Source: Ralstonia wenshanensis | Lineage (GTDB): Bacteria > Pseudomonadota > Gammaproteobacteria > Burkholderiales > Burkholderiaceae | Assembly (NCBI RefSeq): GCF_021173085.1 | Contig: NZ_CP076413.1 | Span: 3,003,501 to 3,067,500, forward strand | Direction: 5' to 3' | Length of the DNA stretch: 64,000 nucleotides | Notes under the pieces: generated by a model | Databases searched by the model: none | The model's input: the letters and a program-made list of their open reading frames with translations, nothing else | Told to the model about the DNA's origin: nothing | Part shown: positions 11,613-20,119 of the stretch, in pieces | Position numbering within the stretch: position 1 is the first letter of the stretch | Layout: each line of letters begins with the position of its first letter | Translations under genes and position numbers: made by a program

Positions 11613-12914
11613 ATGCATACCTCCAACCCCAACGAATCCAAGGCCCGCACCATCTTCCGGGTAGTCAGCGGCAACTTCCTGGAGATGTACGACTTCATGG
11701 TCTATGGCTACTACGCCAAGGCCATCGCCGACACCTTCTTCCCGGCCGGCAACGAGTTTCTCTCGCTGATGCTCTCGCTGGTGACCTTTGGCGCCGGCTT
11801 CCTGATGCGGCCGCTGGGCGCGATCTTCCTGGGCGCCTACATCGACCGTCACGGCCGCCGCACGGGCCTGATCGTCACGCTCGCGCTCATGGCCTGCGGC
11901 ACGCTGCTGATTGCACTGGTGCCGGGCTACGCCACCATCGGGCTGGCGGCGCCGCTGCTGGTGCTGATCGGCCGGTTACTGCAAGGATTCTCTGCCGGCG
12001 TGGAGCTGGGCGGTGTGTCGGTCTACCTGGCCGAAATCGCCACGCCGGGCAAGAAGGGCTTCTTCGTGAGCTGGCAGTCGGCCAGCCAGCAGGTGGCGGT
12101 CATGTTTGCCGCGCTGCTCGGCGTGCTGATGTCGTACCTGCTGCCGCCGTCCGAGATGAGCGCATGGGGTTGGCGCGTGCCGTTCCTGATCGGCTGCCTG
12201 ATCGTGCCGTTCCTGTTCATCATCCGCCGCTCGCTGCAGGAAACGGAAGAGTTTCAGAAGCGCAAGCACCGTCCGGACCTGCGCGCCGTGTTCCGCTCGA
12301 TGGGCCAGAACTGGCGCCTGGTGGGCGCAGGCACGCTGATGGTCGTGATGACCACGGTGTCGTTCTACCTGATCACCGCCTACACGCCGACGTTCGGCAA
12401 GAGCGTGCTGCACCTGTCCGACATGGACAGCCTGATCGTTACGCTGTGCGTGGGTGCCTCGAACTTCTTCTGGCTGCCGGTGATGGGCGCGGTGTCTGAC
12501 CGCGTCGGCCGCCGCCCGCTGCTGATCCTCTTTACCGTGCTGATGCTGGTGACGGCGTACCCGGCCATGCAGTGGCTGGTTGCCGCACCGTCGTTCGCGC
12601 GCATGTTGATCGTGCTGCTGTGGCTGTCGTTCCTGTATGGCAGCTACAACGGCGCGATGGTCGTCACCCTCACCGAGATCATGCCGCCGGAAGTGCGCAC
12701 CACCGGCTTCTCGCTGGCATACAGCCTGGCCACGGCCATCTTCGGTGGCTTCACGCCGGCGATTGCCACGTGGCTGATCCACACCACCGGCAACAAGGCG
12801 ATGCCCGGCGTGTGGGTGTCGTTTGCCGCGCTGTGCGGGTTGATTGCCACGCTGGCGATTGTGAAGCCGGCGGGCAGGCATGAGCATGGGGCGGGGACGG
12901 CGCCTGTGGCCTGA
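11613..12914 (+). CDS. MFS transporter, citrate/tricarballylate:proton symporter type
   Basis: A 433-residue, 12-helix transporter of the metabolite:H+ symporter family. The opening ([20 protein letters not shown]) and the [19 protein letters not shown] loop between helices 2 and 3 are characteristic of CitA/TcuC-like citrate and tricarballylate carriers. A second RxGRRP-type loop ([10 protein letters not shown]) falls between helices 8 and 9. The ATG at 11613 is preferred over a GTG at 11601 that overlaps the upstream stop. Substrate is inferred from family resemblance; co-transcription with the epimerase leaves room for a sugar acid. A terminator follows. Confidence 0.82.
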   Translation: MHTSNPNESKARTIFRVVSGNFLEMYDFMVYGYYAKAIADTFFPAGNEFLSLMLSLVTFGAGFLMRPLGAIFLGAYIDRHGRRTGLIVTLALMACGTLLIALVPGYATIGLAAPLLVLIGRLLQGFSAGVELGGVSVYLAEIATPGKKGFFVSWQSASQQVAVMFAALLGVLMSYLLPPSEMSAWGWRVPFLIGCLIVPFLFIIRRSLQETEEFQKRKHRPDLRAVFRSMGQNWRLVGAGTLMVVMTTVSFYLITAYTPTFGKSVLHLSDMDSLIVTLCVGASNFFWLPVMGAVSDRVGRRPLLILFTVLMLVTAYPAMQWLVAAPSFARMLIVLLWLSFLYGSYNGAMVVTLTEIMPPEVRTTGFSLAYSLATAIFGGFTPAIATWLIHTTGNKAMPGVWVSFAALCGLIATLAIVKPAGRHEHGAGTAPVA

Positions 12915-12933
12915 CGGGTATTTGGAACGAATG

Positions 12934-12970
12934 AACGCCTCTCGGGGGATCTCTCTGAGAGGCGTTTTTT
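12934..12970 (+). terminator. Rho-independent terminator after the MFS gene
   Basis: A 10-base stem (AACGCCTCTC / GAGAGGCGTT) is followed by TTTTTTCTTT. It starts 20 bases after the stop codon of the MFS gene. Confidence 0.9.
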
Positions 12971-13006
12971 CTTTGTGCTTTTGGTTTTTGCTGGGGTTTC
13001 TTGTTG

Positions 13007-13220
13007 GTGGTGCATCCCTTGTTTCATCCCCTGCCGGGGCTGACTCACTTTCTTTGGTCTTGCCCAAAGAAAGTAAGCAAAGAAATGCGCGCCCGAGATG
13101 GCGAAAGATTCCTTGAATTTATGTCGCAGGGAGGGAGGGGAGGCAAACTCGCTGCGCTCAGACAGCCTCCCCTCTTTTTCCTCCCTGCAACAGAAATTCA
13201 AGGCGCCATCTAGGGCAGGG
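13007..13220 (-). repeat. Structured dispersed repeat, copy 2 (reverse orientation)
   Basis: Same element as at 8232-8450, read on the minus strand. The outer helix AGATGGCG (13096-13103) pairs with CGCCATCT (13204-13211). CCTTGAATTT (13111-13120) pairs with 13194-13203. The inner helix GAGGGGAGGC (13135-13144) pairs perfectly with 13165-13174. Its second hairpin gains one extra G-C pair relative to the other copies (CTTTGG / CCAAAG on the minus strand). It forms an inverted pair with copy 3. Confidence 0.85.
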
Positions 13221-13261
13221 AAAGTCAAAGGCGAAACCATCGCAACACAAGCCCAAACGAC

Positions 13262-13295
13262 AAGGCCAACCCCACGACGGGTTGGCCTTTTCTTT
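13262..13295 (+). terminator. Terminator-like hairpin between repeat copies 2 and 3
   Basis: A 10-base perfect stem (AAGGCCAACC / GGTTGGCCTT) with an 8-base loop is followed by a T-rich run. It is the only non-repeat structure in the 83-base gap between the two inverted repeat copies. No gene ends directly upstream, so it is a backup terminator or a remnant. Confidence 0.55.
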
Positions 13296-13303
13296 TGACG
13301 TTA

Positions 13304-13504
13304 GGCCCTTGATGGCGCCTTGAATTTTCGTAAGCGGGCGGAAACAAGACGGGAAACTGTCTGAGCGAAGCGAGTTTTTCCCGTCTCCGCCCGGTTACGA
13401 AAATTCAAGGGATGGGTCGCCATCTCGGGCGCGCCTTTCTTTTGCCTACTTTTCTTTGGCAAGACAAAGAAAAGTAGGTCGCCCCCGCCAGGGGACGAAA
13501 CGGG
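13304..13504 (+). repeat. Structured dispersed repeat, copy 3
   Basis: The most diverged copy, with all helices kept. GATGGCG (13311-13317) pairs with CGCCATC (13418-13424). A 16-base perfect helix joins 13318-13333 and 13395-13410. The inner helix GACGGGAAA (13348-13356) pairs with TTTCCCGTC (13377-13385). The second hairpin is a perfect 14-base stem (13445-13458 with 13465-13478). The inner-helix sequence differs entirely from copies 1, 2 and 4 while pairing is preserved. Confidence 0.85.
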
Positions 13505-13538
13505 CAAGAAACCAAAGCCAAAGGGAAACTCCACACTT

Positions 13539-13803
13539 CGAGTCCCAAACCCCATCCCCCGAGAACAAAACCCCTCGCTTGGCGTTCCGAACCCGACACG
13601 CCAAGCAAAAAGGCTCGCGCTCGGCGTTCCGAACCCCACACCGTCGAGAAAAAAACCTCACGCGTGGCGTTCCCGACTCTGCGGGCCGAGTCAAAAACCT
13701 CACACTTCGAGTTCCGGACTCGGCGTGCCGAGCAAATAGGCTCACGCTTGAGGTTCAGAACGCCATGCATGAGATTCCGAACTCGGCGTTCAGCGTCACG
13801 AAC
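13539..13803. repeat. Phased array of seven near-palindromic cores, 42-43 bp period
   Basis: Cores resembling the odd palindrome GTTCCGAAC begin at 13542, 13584, 13626, 13669, 13711, 13753 and 13795. Successive spacings are 42, 42, 43, 42, 42 and 42 bases. Several units carry flanking arms that pair, for example GCTTGGCG (13577-13584) with CGCCAAGC (13599-13606). Units are separated by A-rich runs and differ by many substitutions, so this is neither a recent duplication nor a CRISPR array. The one 43-base step breaks any continuous repeat reading frame. Confidence 0.75.
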
Positions 13804-13824
13804 CCCATCATCGCAGTGCGAGCG

Positions 13825-15009
13825 TTACTGGATCACCAGCCCATTCGGCCCCACCACGCCCAGCTCCACATAGTGCGAGCCCGGGCGCGTACGGTCGGAA
13901 AAGTCCACCATGAATCCGCCCCCCACATCGAAATTGCGCAGATGGGCCAGCTCGCGGCGCACCTGGTCGCGCGTGGGCTTGGGGCCGGCGCGGCGCACGG
14001 CTTCGGCCAGCACCTTGGCGGCCACAAAGCCTTCTACCGCGCGGAATGAAAGTTCGACATCTCTGGCGCCCACGGCCGTGCGTGCTCGATTGAATTCGCG
14101 GATGACGGGGTTCACGCTCTTGCCGGGGTTCGGCATGACAAGTGCGAGGGAATAGCCGCGCACCGCATCGATGCCGGCCACCTTGAGCAGGATGCCCGGA
14201 TCAATGGACGACAGCCCCAGGATCTGCGCACCGCCGCCGCGCGCGCGGTACTGCTTGATGAACTGCGCGGCGGGCTCCGCCGTGGCGCCGAGGAAAATGG
14301 CCTGCACATCGGAGCCGAGCAGCTTGTCGACGGCAGCGCTCACCGAGGCCGTATTGCGCGGGTATGAGGCGGTGGCCGCAATCGTTAGCTTGTAGGGCTT
14401 GAGCGTGCGCTCCACGCCGGCCAACACTTCCTTGCCCAGCGCATCGTCCTGATACAGCACCCCGATGCGCGTGACGCCGATGGTGACGAGCGCGCCTACC
14501 ATCTTGTCCATCTCTTGCTGGTAGCTCGCCTTGATGGGAAACACCAGCGGATCGCCGGTCATGCTGGAGGCCCCGGTGGCGGGGCCGACCAGCGGCAGAT
14601 TGGCTTCGGCCAGCACGCCGCTGCGCATGAGCGCTTCCACATTGGCGGTGCCGACCACGGTGAGCGCCGCCACGGGGTTGTCGATCTTGGCCATGTCGCG
14701 CACGTTGCGCAGGGTCTGCTCGACCTTCTGCTCGTCGTCGCGGGCGACCAGGCGGATGGTCTCGCCGTTGATGCCGCCATCGAGGTTGAGCCAGTCGAAA
14801 TACAGCCGGGCCCCGGCATTGAGCGCCCGCCCCGTCGCGGCTTGTGTGCCGGACAGCGGCAAGGACTGGATGATGCTGATGTCGGCACGGGCGGCCGGCG
14901 CTGTCAGCGCCGCCATGCATGCCACACACGTGGCAAGCGCGGCCCACGGCCGCAACCATCCCATCGCCCCGCGCGCCCCCCGGCTACGCGTGTGATTTCC
15001 CGTTTGCAT
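13825..15009 (-). CDS. ABC transporter substrate-binding protein (Leu/Ile/Val-type, Peripla_BP_6)
   Basis: A 394-residue periplasmic binding protein with a signal peptide ending APAARA near residue 40. The mature part opens with ISIIQSLPLSGTQAATGRALNAG and LDGGINGETIRLVARDDE, the usual start of branched-chain amino acid/amide binding proteins. No permease or ATPase genes are adjacent, so it is an orphan receptor in this window. The ATG at 15009 is preferred; the frame is open further upstream without a credible start. It is divergent from an AraC regulator 189 bases away, a possible regulator. The ligand is unknown. Confidence 0.85.
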   Translation of the reverse strand: MQTGNHTRSRGARGAMGWLRPWAALATCVACMAALTAPAARADISIIQSLPLSGTQAATGRALNAGARLYFDWLNLDGGINGETIRLVARDDEQKVEQTLRNVRDMAKIDNPVAALTVVGTANVEALMRSGVLAEANLPLVGPATGASSMTGDPLVFPIKASYQQEMDKMVGALVTIGVTRIGVLYQDDALGKEVLAGVERTLKPYKLTIAATASYPRNTASVSAAVDKLLGSDVQAIFLGATAEPAAQFIKQYRARGGGAQILGLSSIDPGILLKVAGIDAVRGYSLALVMPNPGKSVNPVIREFNRARTAVGARDVELSFRAVEGFVAAKVLAEAVRRAGPKPTRDQVRRELAHLRNFDVGGGFMVDFSDRTRPGSHYVELGVVGPNGLVIQ

Positions 15010-15198
15010 TGTTCGCACCCATGTCGCCGCGTGCCTCGTGGGCGACGGCGTTTTTGTCGAGACCGCTTGAGCGATCCGCTTTGTTGTGTGACGCCAAACT
15101 TCACCGGCGCCGGGCGATAGCCTGCCATCGACATCTGGCTTCGACAAGTCCTGCTGCCGCATTTACACTGGCCCGACCGTTTCTGTCGCAAACCCGCC

Positions 15199-15996
15199 AT
15201 GCCACAGCGCATCCTGCCAACCGATATCGAAGGCCGCACGCCGCCGTCAGCGGCACATCCGGTGCGGCTTTACACGCGGCAGATGGACGCCAACACGCGG
15301 TTTCCGCGCCACACGCATCCGTGGGCGCAGGTGGCGTATAGCCACAACAGTGTGCTGCGCGTGCAGGCCGGCGACACCGCCTGGGTGGTCCCGCCCTCGC
15401 GGGCGATCTGGATTCCGCCCGGCATCGAACACGAAGTGTGGGTGGTCGAAGCTGCCTTCCTGCGCACGCTGTATGCCGATCCATCCGTGGTGACCGGCAC
15501 GCTCGCGCAGTGCCGCGTGATGGAGGTGTCACCATTGCTGCGCGAGCTGATTGCCGCGATGGATGTCCGCCAGCCCCTGCCGGCCGCGCGCGAGCAGGCG
15601 CTGGCCATATTGATCCTCGACGAGTTGCGCCGCAGTGCCCCATTGCCGCTGGATTTGCCGATGCCTGCCGACAAGCGCCTGCGCGCCCTGTGCGAACGCG
15701 TGATGGCCGACCCGGGCACCTCGCTCACCTTCGACGCGCTCGCCCGCGATGTAGGCGCCAGCGCCCGCACGCTGGCGCGGCGCTTCCGGGACGAGCTGGG
15801 CGTGAGCTTTTCGCAGTGGCGCCAGCAGGCCGTGCTCGCCAGCGCCATCCCGATGATGTCGCAGGGGATGCCGCTGTCGCGCGTGGCGCAGGAACTCGGC
15901 TACAACAGCCAGAGCGCGTTTTCTGCGATGTTCCGCCGGGCGTTCGGCAGCAGCCCGAGCGCGTTTCTGCATCGACCGGGCGGCGAAGACGCTTAG
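15199..15996 (+). CDS. AraC-family transcriptional regulator with cupin sensor domain
   Basis: A 265-residue regulator. An N-terminal cupin region (RFPRHTHPWAQVAYSHNSVLRVQAG) spans about residues 20-90, with IPPGIEHEVWV in the second cupin motif. A C-terminal AraC/XylS double helix-turn-helix covers about 160-258 (DVGASARTLARRF; LGYNSQSAFSAMFRRAFGSSPSAF). This layout matches NimR-type regulators that control a neighbouring transporter. The effector is unknown. It is divergent from the binding-protein gene and convergent with the histidine kinase gene. Confidence 0.9.
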   Translation: MPQRILPTDIEGRTPPSAAHPVRLYTRQMDANTRFPRHTHPWAQVAYSHNSVLRVQAGDTAWVVPPSRAIWIPPGIEHEVWVVEAAFLRTLYADPSVVTGTLAQCRVMEVSPLLRELIAAMDVRQPLPAAREQALAILILDELRRSAPLPLDLPMPADKRLRALCERVMADPGTSLTFDALARDVGASARTLARRFRDELGVSFSQWRQQAVLASAIPMMSQGMPLSRVAQELGYNSQSAFSAMFRRAFGSSPSAFLHRPGGEDA

Positions 15997-16026
15997 CGCG
16001 CCTAGAACGCCCACATCCTGCTGCGC

Positions 16027-17334
16027 CTACAACGGCGGAAGCGTCATGGCGGGCAGCAGCACCGCAAAGCGTGCACCGCCCGCCGTTGCCGCATCGAGGC
16101 GGACGTCGCCGCCATGCACCAGCGCAATGCGCCGCACGATCGCCAACCCCAGGCCGAAACCTCCGGTGTGGCGGTCGCGGCTGGCATCCAGGCGCAGGAA
16201 CGGCTCGAACACGCGCGCGCGATCGGGCTCGGGAATGCCGGGGCCGTCGTCTTCGACCGTCAGGCGCAGCGCGCCGGCGGGGCCGGCTTCAGCGCGGATG
16301 GTGATGGTGTTGCCGGCATAGCGCGCGGCATTGCGGATCAGGTTGAGCAACGCGCGCGCCAGCAGGCGCGGGTCGCACACATGGTGCGCAGGGGCGGCAT
16401 CGGCATGCACAGCCAGGGTGAGCTGGCGGTCGGCCACGTCGTTGGCCACGCTGGCCACCACGCTGTCGAGCCATTCGCCCACCGCCACGCGCATCAGCAC
16501 AAGATGCGTGGCGCCCTGCTCCAGGCGGCTCAACGCCAGCAGCTCGCTCACCAGCTCATCGAGTTCGCGCACGTCGCGGCGCAGCGCATCGAACCGCACG
16601 TTGCGCTGTGCTTCCGACTCGGGCGACTGCAGCAGCGCGATGCCGAATTCCAGCCGCGCAATCGGCGTCTTCAGCTCATGCGAGATGCCGTTCATCATCT
16701 CGCGCTGGTGCTGGATCGAGCCCTGGATGCGCTCGGCCATCTCGTCGAACTGGCGCGCCAGGGCATACACGTTCGAGCGCTTGCGCAAATTGGCGCGCGT
16801 GGCCAGATTGCCTGCACCAAAGCCGCGCGCCGCATCTTCCAGAACGCGCAGGTCGCGCCAGTGCATCCAGACCCAGAGCAGCAACGGCAGCAGCGCGGCA
16901 ATGGCGATCAGCGAATAGGCGATCAACTGGATGCCGAGGTAGTCCATATCGGCGCTGTAAGCGTGCAGCACGGCGCCGTCGTGCAGCGGCAGGTAGTAGT
17001 CCTTGCCGTTGGTCATCAGCACGAGCTTGTGGTCGGCCAGGTCGCGCCGCTGCTGCGCCGAGAAATCCGGCACGGTATCCGGATCGACAATGTCGAATTT
17101 CTCCCAGGCGTTCTTGTTCAAGCGGGCGATGGCGGCATCGCGGCCAGCGGGGTCAGTGCGATCGGCGCGGTCCAGATACTCCTGCAGTACGAAGGCGTAG
17201 CCCTTGCGCACTTCGCGCTCGCCGTGCGTGAGCGTGTCGTGGAACAGCCAGACGAACGACTTGTTGACGCCGATGAGCGCGAGCGCCGCCGCCACCACGA
17301 CCATCGCGTACAGCTTCAGTAACGACTTGAGCAT
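16027..17334 (-). CDS. Sensor histidine kinase, RstB-like
   Basis: A 435-residue membrane kinase. Membrane helix 1 spans about residues 5-25, then a periplasmic segment of about 120 residues and helix 2 near 138-158. A HAMP-like region and the H-box (MNGISHELKTPIARLEFGIALL) follow, with the phospho-acceptor His near 221. The N-box (LLNLIRNAARYA) is near 338, and the G-boxes (VEDDGPGIPEPD and GGFGLGLAIV) complete the ATP-binding domain. Order and length match RstB. It lies 3 bases after the response regulator gene in one operon. The stimulus is unknown. Confidence 0.9.
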   Translation of the reverse strand: MLKSLLKLYAMVVVAAALALIGVNKSFVWLFHDTLTHGEREVRKGYAFVLQEYLDRADRTDPAGRDAAIARLNKNAWEKFDIVDPDTVPDFSAQQRRDLADHKLVLMTNGKDYYLPLHDGAVLHAYSADMDYLGIQLIAYSLIAIAALLPLLLWVWMHWRDLRVLEDAARGFGAGNLATRANLRKRSNVYALARQFDEMAERIQGSIQHQREMMNGISHELKTPIARLEFGIALLQSPESEAQRNVRFDALRRDVRELDELVSELLALSRLEQGATHLVLMRVAVGEWLDSVVASVANDVADRQLTLAVHADAAPAHHVCDPRLLARALLNLIRNAARYAGNTITIRAEAGPAGALRLTVEDDGPGIPEPDRARVFEPFLRLDASRDRHTGGFGLGLAIVRRIALVHGGDVRLDAATAGGARFAVLLPAMTLPPL

Positions 17335-17337
17335 GGT

Positions 17338-18078
17338 TCAGTCCTCCCACGCCGACGGGCTGAACAGATAGCCGCGTCCCCAGATCGTCTTGATCTTGTG
17401 CGGCTCGGGCGAGGCATCGCCAAAGCGGCGGCGCAGGCGTGAGATGCCGGAGTCGACGGTACGGTCCAGTCCGTCGAACTCGATGCCGCGCAACTGCTTG
17501 AGGATGTCGTCGCGGCTGAGCACGGTGCCGGCCGCACGCGCCAGGATCAGCAACAGGTTGAACTCCGCCGTCTTGAGGTCGACCGGCTGGCCGCGCCACG
17601 TGACGGTGCGGTTGGGCGGCGAGATGGCCAGCTCGCCAAAGACGAGCGTGTCGTCGCGCGGCGCCACCGGCTCGGAGGTCGACATGACCGGCGTCGAACG
17701 GCGCAGCAGCGCGCGGGCCCGGGCGACGAGCAGGCGCGGCTCGATGGGCTTGAGCACGTAGTCGTCGGCGCCGATTTCCAGCCCGGCCACCTGGTCGTAC
17801 GTGTCGACACGCGCGGTCAGGATCAGCACCGGCACGCGCGAGAACGCGCGGATGCGCCGGCACACTTCCATGCCGTCCATGTGCGGCAGCATCAGGTCGA
17901 GGATCACCAGCGCGGGCTGGTGTTCACGCACGGCGGCCACGGCAATGTCGCCGCGGCGCACGACTTCAACTGCAAATTCATAGTTGCCCAGGTATTCGCC
18001 GACAAGCTGTGCGAGACGGTCGTCGTCTTCGATCAGCAACACCTTGGTCTTGAGCGGCGCGTCGGTCATCGCGTTCAT
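17338..18078 (-). CDS. OmpR-family response regulator, RstA-like
   Basis: A 246-residue regulator. The receiver domain has acidic residues in LLIEDDDRLAQLV, the phospho-acceptor Asp in LVILDLMLPHMDGMEV near residue 61, and a conserved Lys in DDYVLKP. A winged-helix DNA-binding domain covers the C-terminal 100 residues (LKTAEFNLLLILARAAGTVLSRDDI). The start at 18078 is preferred; a second ATG lies at 18069. It pairs with the RstB-like kinase and is divergent from a mipA-type gene, a common target of such systems. Confidence 0.9.
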   Translation of the reverse strand: MNAMTDAPLKTKVLLIEDDDRLAQLVGEYLGNYEFAVEVVRRGDIAVAAVREHQPALVILDLMLPHMDGMEVCRRIRAFSRVPVLILTARVDTYDQVAGLEIGADDYVLKPIEPRLLVARARALLRRSTPVMSTSEPVAPRDDTLVFGELAISPPNRTVTWRGQPVDLKTAEFNLLLILARAAGTVLSRDDILKQLRGIEFDGLDRTVDSGISRLRRRFGDASPEPHKIKTIWGRGYLFSPSAWED

Positions 18079-18167
18079 CGCCCGTACCCCCGTTTCTTCT
18101 TGTGTTGGCGCGCAGTGTACGGCGCCCGCCTTGCGAGCGGATGGGGCGGAGAAACTTGCAGACACTC

Positions 18168-18187
18168 GCGCACAATTGCGCACAACT
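18168..18187. promoter_or_regulatory. Tandem GCGCACAA direct repeat in the rstA-mipA gap
   Basis: Two copies of GCGCACAA lie exactly 10 bases apart (18168 and 18178) in the 193-base divergent gap. Direct repeats with one-turn spacing are typical OmpR-family binding sites. Binding by the adjacent regulator is inference. Confidence 0.35.
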
Positions 18188-18271
18188 TCCCGGCAATTTC
18201 CAGACAGACGTGCGTGCGGCACCTCGCCAGACTGCGGGCTCTCTCTCAAGAGGTCCAACAAGAGGTCCTAC

Positions 18272-19069
18272 GTGCTCAATCGTCTCTCCCCGCGGTTTTC
18301 CTTCGTTTATCTGGCCGTGCTCTCCGGCATGTGGCTGCCGCCGTCCTCGGTGTATGCCGATGAATCGTCGTATTCGCTGTCGCTCAACGCGGGCGTGGCG
18401 CCGCGCTACCAGGGCAGCAAGGAGTACACCGTCACGGCCGGCCCGGGCTTCCGGGCAGATTTCGGCAACGGCTGGTTCATCGACCCGACACAGGGCGGCG
18501 CGGGCTATGCCCTCCGATTCCTGAACGGCATGTTCGCCTCGGCCGCGCTGTCGTACGACCCGGGCCGCTCCGATACCAACCGCTACGGGCGCCCCGGCTC
18601 GGATCACCTCAAGGGCATGGGCACCGTCAAGGGATCGCTGCTGGGCGTGTTCACGGTGGGCGGCAAGCTGATCGGCGACACCACGGGCAGCGCCACGCTG
18701 GAAGTGCCCATCACCCACCGCGAGCGCGGCTGGTCAGGCCACATTGACGTGGCGGCGCCGGTCGTGAGCTGGGGCAGCGACAAGATCACCGTGAGCCCCA
18801 GCCTGCATTTCGGCTCGAGCAAATACATGCAGACGTACTTCGGGGTGACGCCGCAGCAGTCGGTCAACAGCGGCTTCGCCCAGTACAGCGCGAGCAGCGG
18901 CCTGCAGGCGGCCACGCTCACGGTGGCCTGGACGCATACGTTCTCGCGCCACTGGGCGGTGCAGACGGCGGTGGGCACCTCGCGGCTGCTGGGCAACGCG
19001 GCCAAGAGCCCGATCGTGCAGAACAAGCAGAGCTACTTTGGCGGCACGGGCCTCGTCTACACCTTCTGA
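18272..19069 (+). CDS. MipA/OmpV-family outer-membrane protein
   Basis: A 265-residue beta-barrel protein of the MipA/OmpV family, in the outer membrane or serving as a scaffold to it. The signal peptide ends SSVYA near residue 29. The mature part (YSLSLNAGVAPRYQGSKEY) and the terminal strands ending GLVYTF are family-typical. The start is a GTG at 18272 with an upstream AGAGG ribosome site; the open frame further upstream overlaps rstA and is not credible. Its divergence from an RstAB-like system suggests regulation by it. Confidence 0.87.
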   Translation: MLNRLSPRFSFVYLAVLSGMWLPPSSVYADESSYSLSLNAGVAPRYQGSKEYTVTAGPGFRADFGNGWFIDPTQGGAGYALRFLNGMFASAALSYDPGRSDTNRYGRPGSDHLKGMGTVKGSLLGVFTVGGKLIGDTTGSATLEVPITHRERGWSGHIDVAAPVVSWGSDKITVSPSLHFGSSKYMQTYFGVTPQQSVNSGFAQYSASSGLQAATLTVAWTHTFSRHWAVQTAVGTSRLLGNAAKSPIVQNKQSYFGGTGLVYTF

Positions 19070-19081
19070 GCAGGCCCTCAA

Positions 19082-20002
19082 TCAAGCGAGGGCATCGAGC
19101 CACGCCACGGTTTCGCGCCACCACGGCGCGCCGGACGATGCCCGGAAGAAGCCCATGTGGCCGACACCCTTGGCGCCCAGCGCAGCGCCGCTCACCTGGC
19201 GGCGCGTGACGCGGGTGGCAGGAAACTGCGCGATGAGCGCGTCGACGGCGCTGGCCGGCGCCATCGGATCATCGTCAAACCCCCAGGCGAGCAACGGCGC
19301 GGCGAGCCTCGGATAGCGCGAGGTGTCCTGCCCGGAACGCGGCCCGAAGATGTAGCCGCGACGTCGGGCAAAGCGCGCCCAATCACCCAGGATGGCAGCC
19401 GGAATCGACATCGGTCCCATGCCGACGGCTGCCAGCGGCAGCATGCCGCCGCGCACGCGCGCCACCGCCAAGGGAATCCGCACATGCAGCAGCCAAGCAA
19501 AGTGCGGACGGGCCAGCGGCCCGCGCCACGGCCACAACCGCGCATCTGCCAGCGGGACCGCCACGTGCACCAATGCATCGGCATGCACGATGTGCGGCGC
19601 CAACCCTGCCAGTTGCCCACCCGCGCTGTGACCGAGCACCACCAGCCTGCGGCCGCCGCAGCCCTCGGGGACGAGCGTGTCGTGCACCCATTTCAGCACC
19701 GCGTCGATGTCGTGCCGGCCCCAGTCGGCAAAGCGCGGCGTGCCCGGGCCGGTGGCCACCGCCTCGCCAATGCCACGGTAGTCGAACGTCACCACACGCC
19801 AGCCCGCCAGGCACAGCGCCCGCGCAAACGCCGCGTAGAACTGGCGCGGCACGCCCAGCGCCGAGCAGATCACCACCGTGCCGTGCGCGCCCAGCCCGGG
19901 GCTGGTGACCGTCACGGGCAGCGTCCAGCCGTCGGCCGTGCGAACGTGGTCGTCGCGGGTGGGAAGGGCATCGGCGGGGTAGTCGATCGGTTCGCGCTGC
20001 AT
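19082..20002 (-). CDS. Alpha/beta hydrolase of unknown substrate
   Basis: A 306-residue alpha/beta-fold hydrolase. The nucleophile elbow is GHSAGGQ near residue 121. An oxyanion region (ICSALGVPRQFY) lies near 46 and a DYRGIGEA segment near 74. The late acid/base pair is probably the Asp in GFDDDP and the His in GVGHMGFF. It most resembles the cytosolic COG4757-type predicted hydrolases. The ATG at 20002 is preferred over a GTG two codons upstream. It is divergent from the XRE regulator and nearly abuts the mipA-type gene end to end. Confidence 0.82.
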   Translation of the reverse strand: MQREPIDYPADALPTRDDHVRTADGWTLPVTVTSPGLGAHGTVVICSALGVPRQFYAAFARALCLAGWRVVTFDYRGIGEAVATGPGTPRFADWGRHDIDAVLKWVHDTLVPEGCGGRRLVVLGHSAGGQLAGLAPHIVHADALVHVAVPLADARLWPWRGPLARPHFAWLLHVRIPLAVARVRGGMLPLAAVGMGPMSIPAAILGDWARFARRRGYIFGPRSGQDTSRYPRLAAPLLAWGFDDDPMAPASAVDALIAQFPATRVTRRQVSGAALGAKGVGHMGFFRASSGAPWWRETVAWLDALA

Positions 20003-20067
20003 GGGCACTCCGCTCGAGGTATCGGGTTGGGATGGACCGAGTATTGGCGACGCCAGAGGCGGTCACA

Positions 20068-20099
20068 ATTACGCGGCAGGTAATCGCGGCAGCTACCTG
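20068..20099. promoter_or_regulatory. Overlapping inverted repeats between hydrolase and XRE genes
   Basis: ATTAC-N7-GTAAT (20068-20084) and CAGGTA-N11-TACCTG (20077-20099) overlap in the 117-base divergent promoter gap. They are candidate operators for the XRE regulator that starts at 20120. Confidence 0.4.
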
Positions 20100-20119
20100 A
20101 CTCTGCTTCAATAGGTGAC

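Noticed and set aside
13405-13770. Minus-strand frame reading the 42-bp array as a 14-residue repeat protein
   Set aside because: The 43-base step shifts frame within the array, there is no ribosome site or signal, and residues at repeat positions are not conserved across the shift.
13539-13803. CRISPR-like array
   Set aside because: Units are imperfect throughout, there are no invariant repeats with unique spacers, and no cas genes are present.
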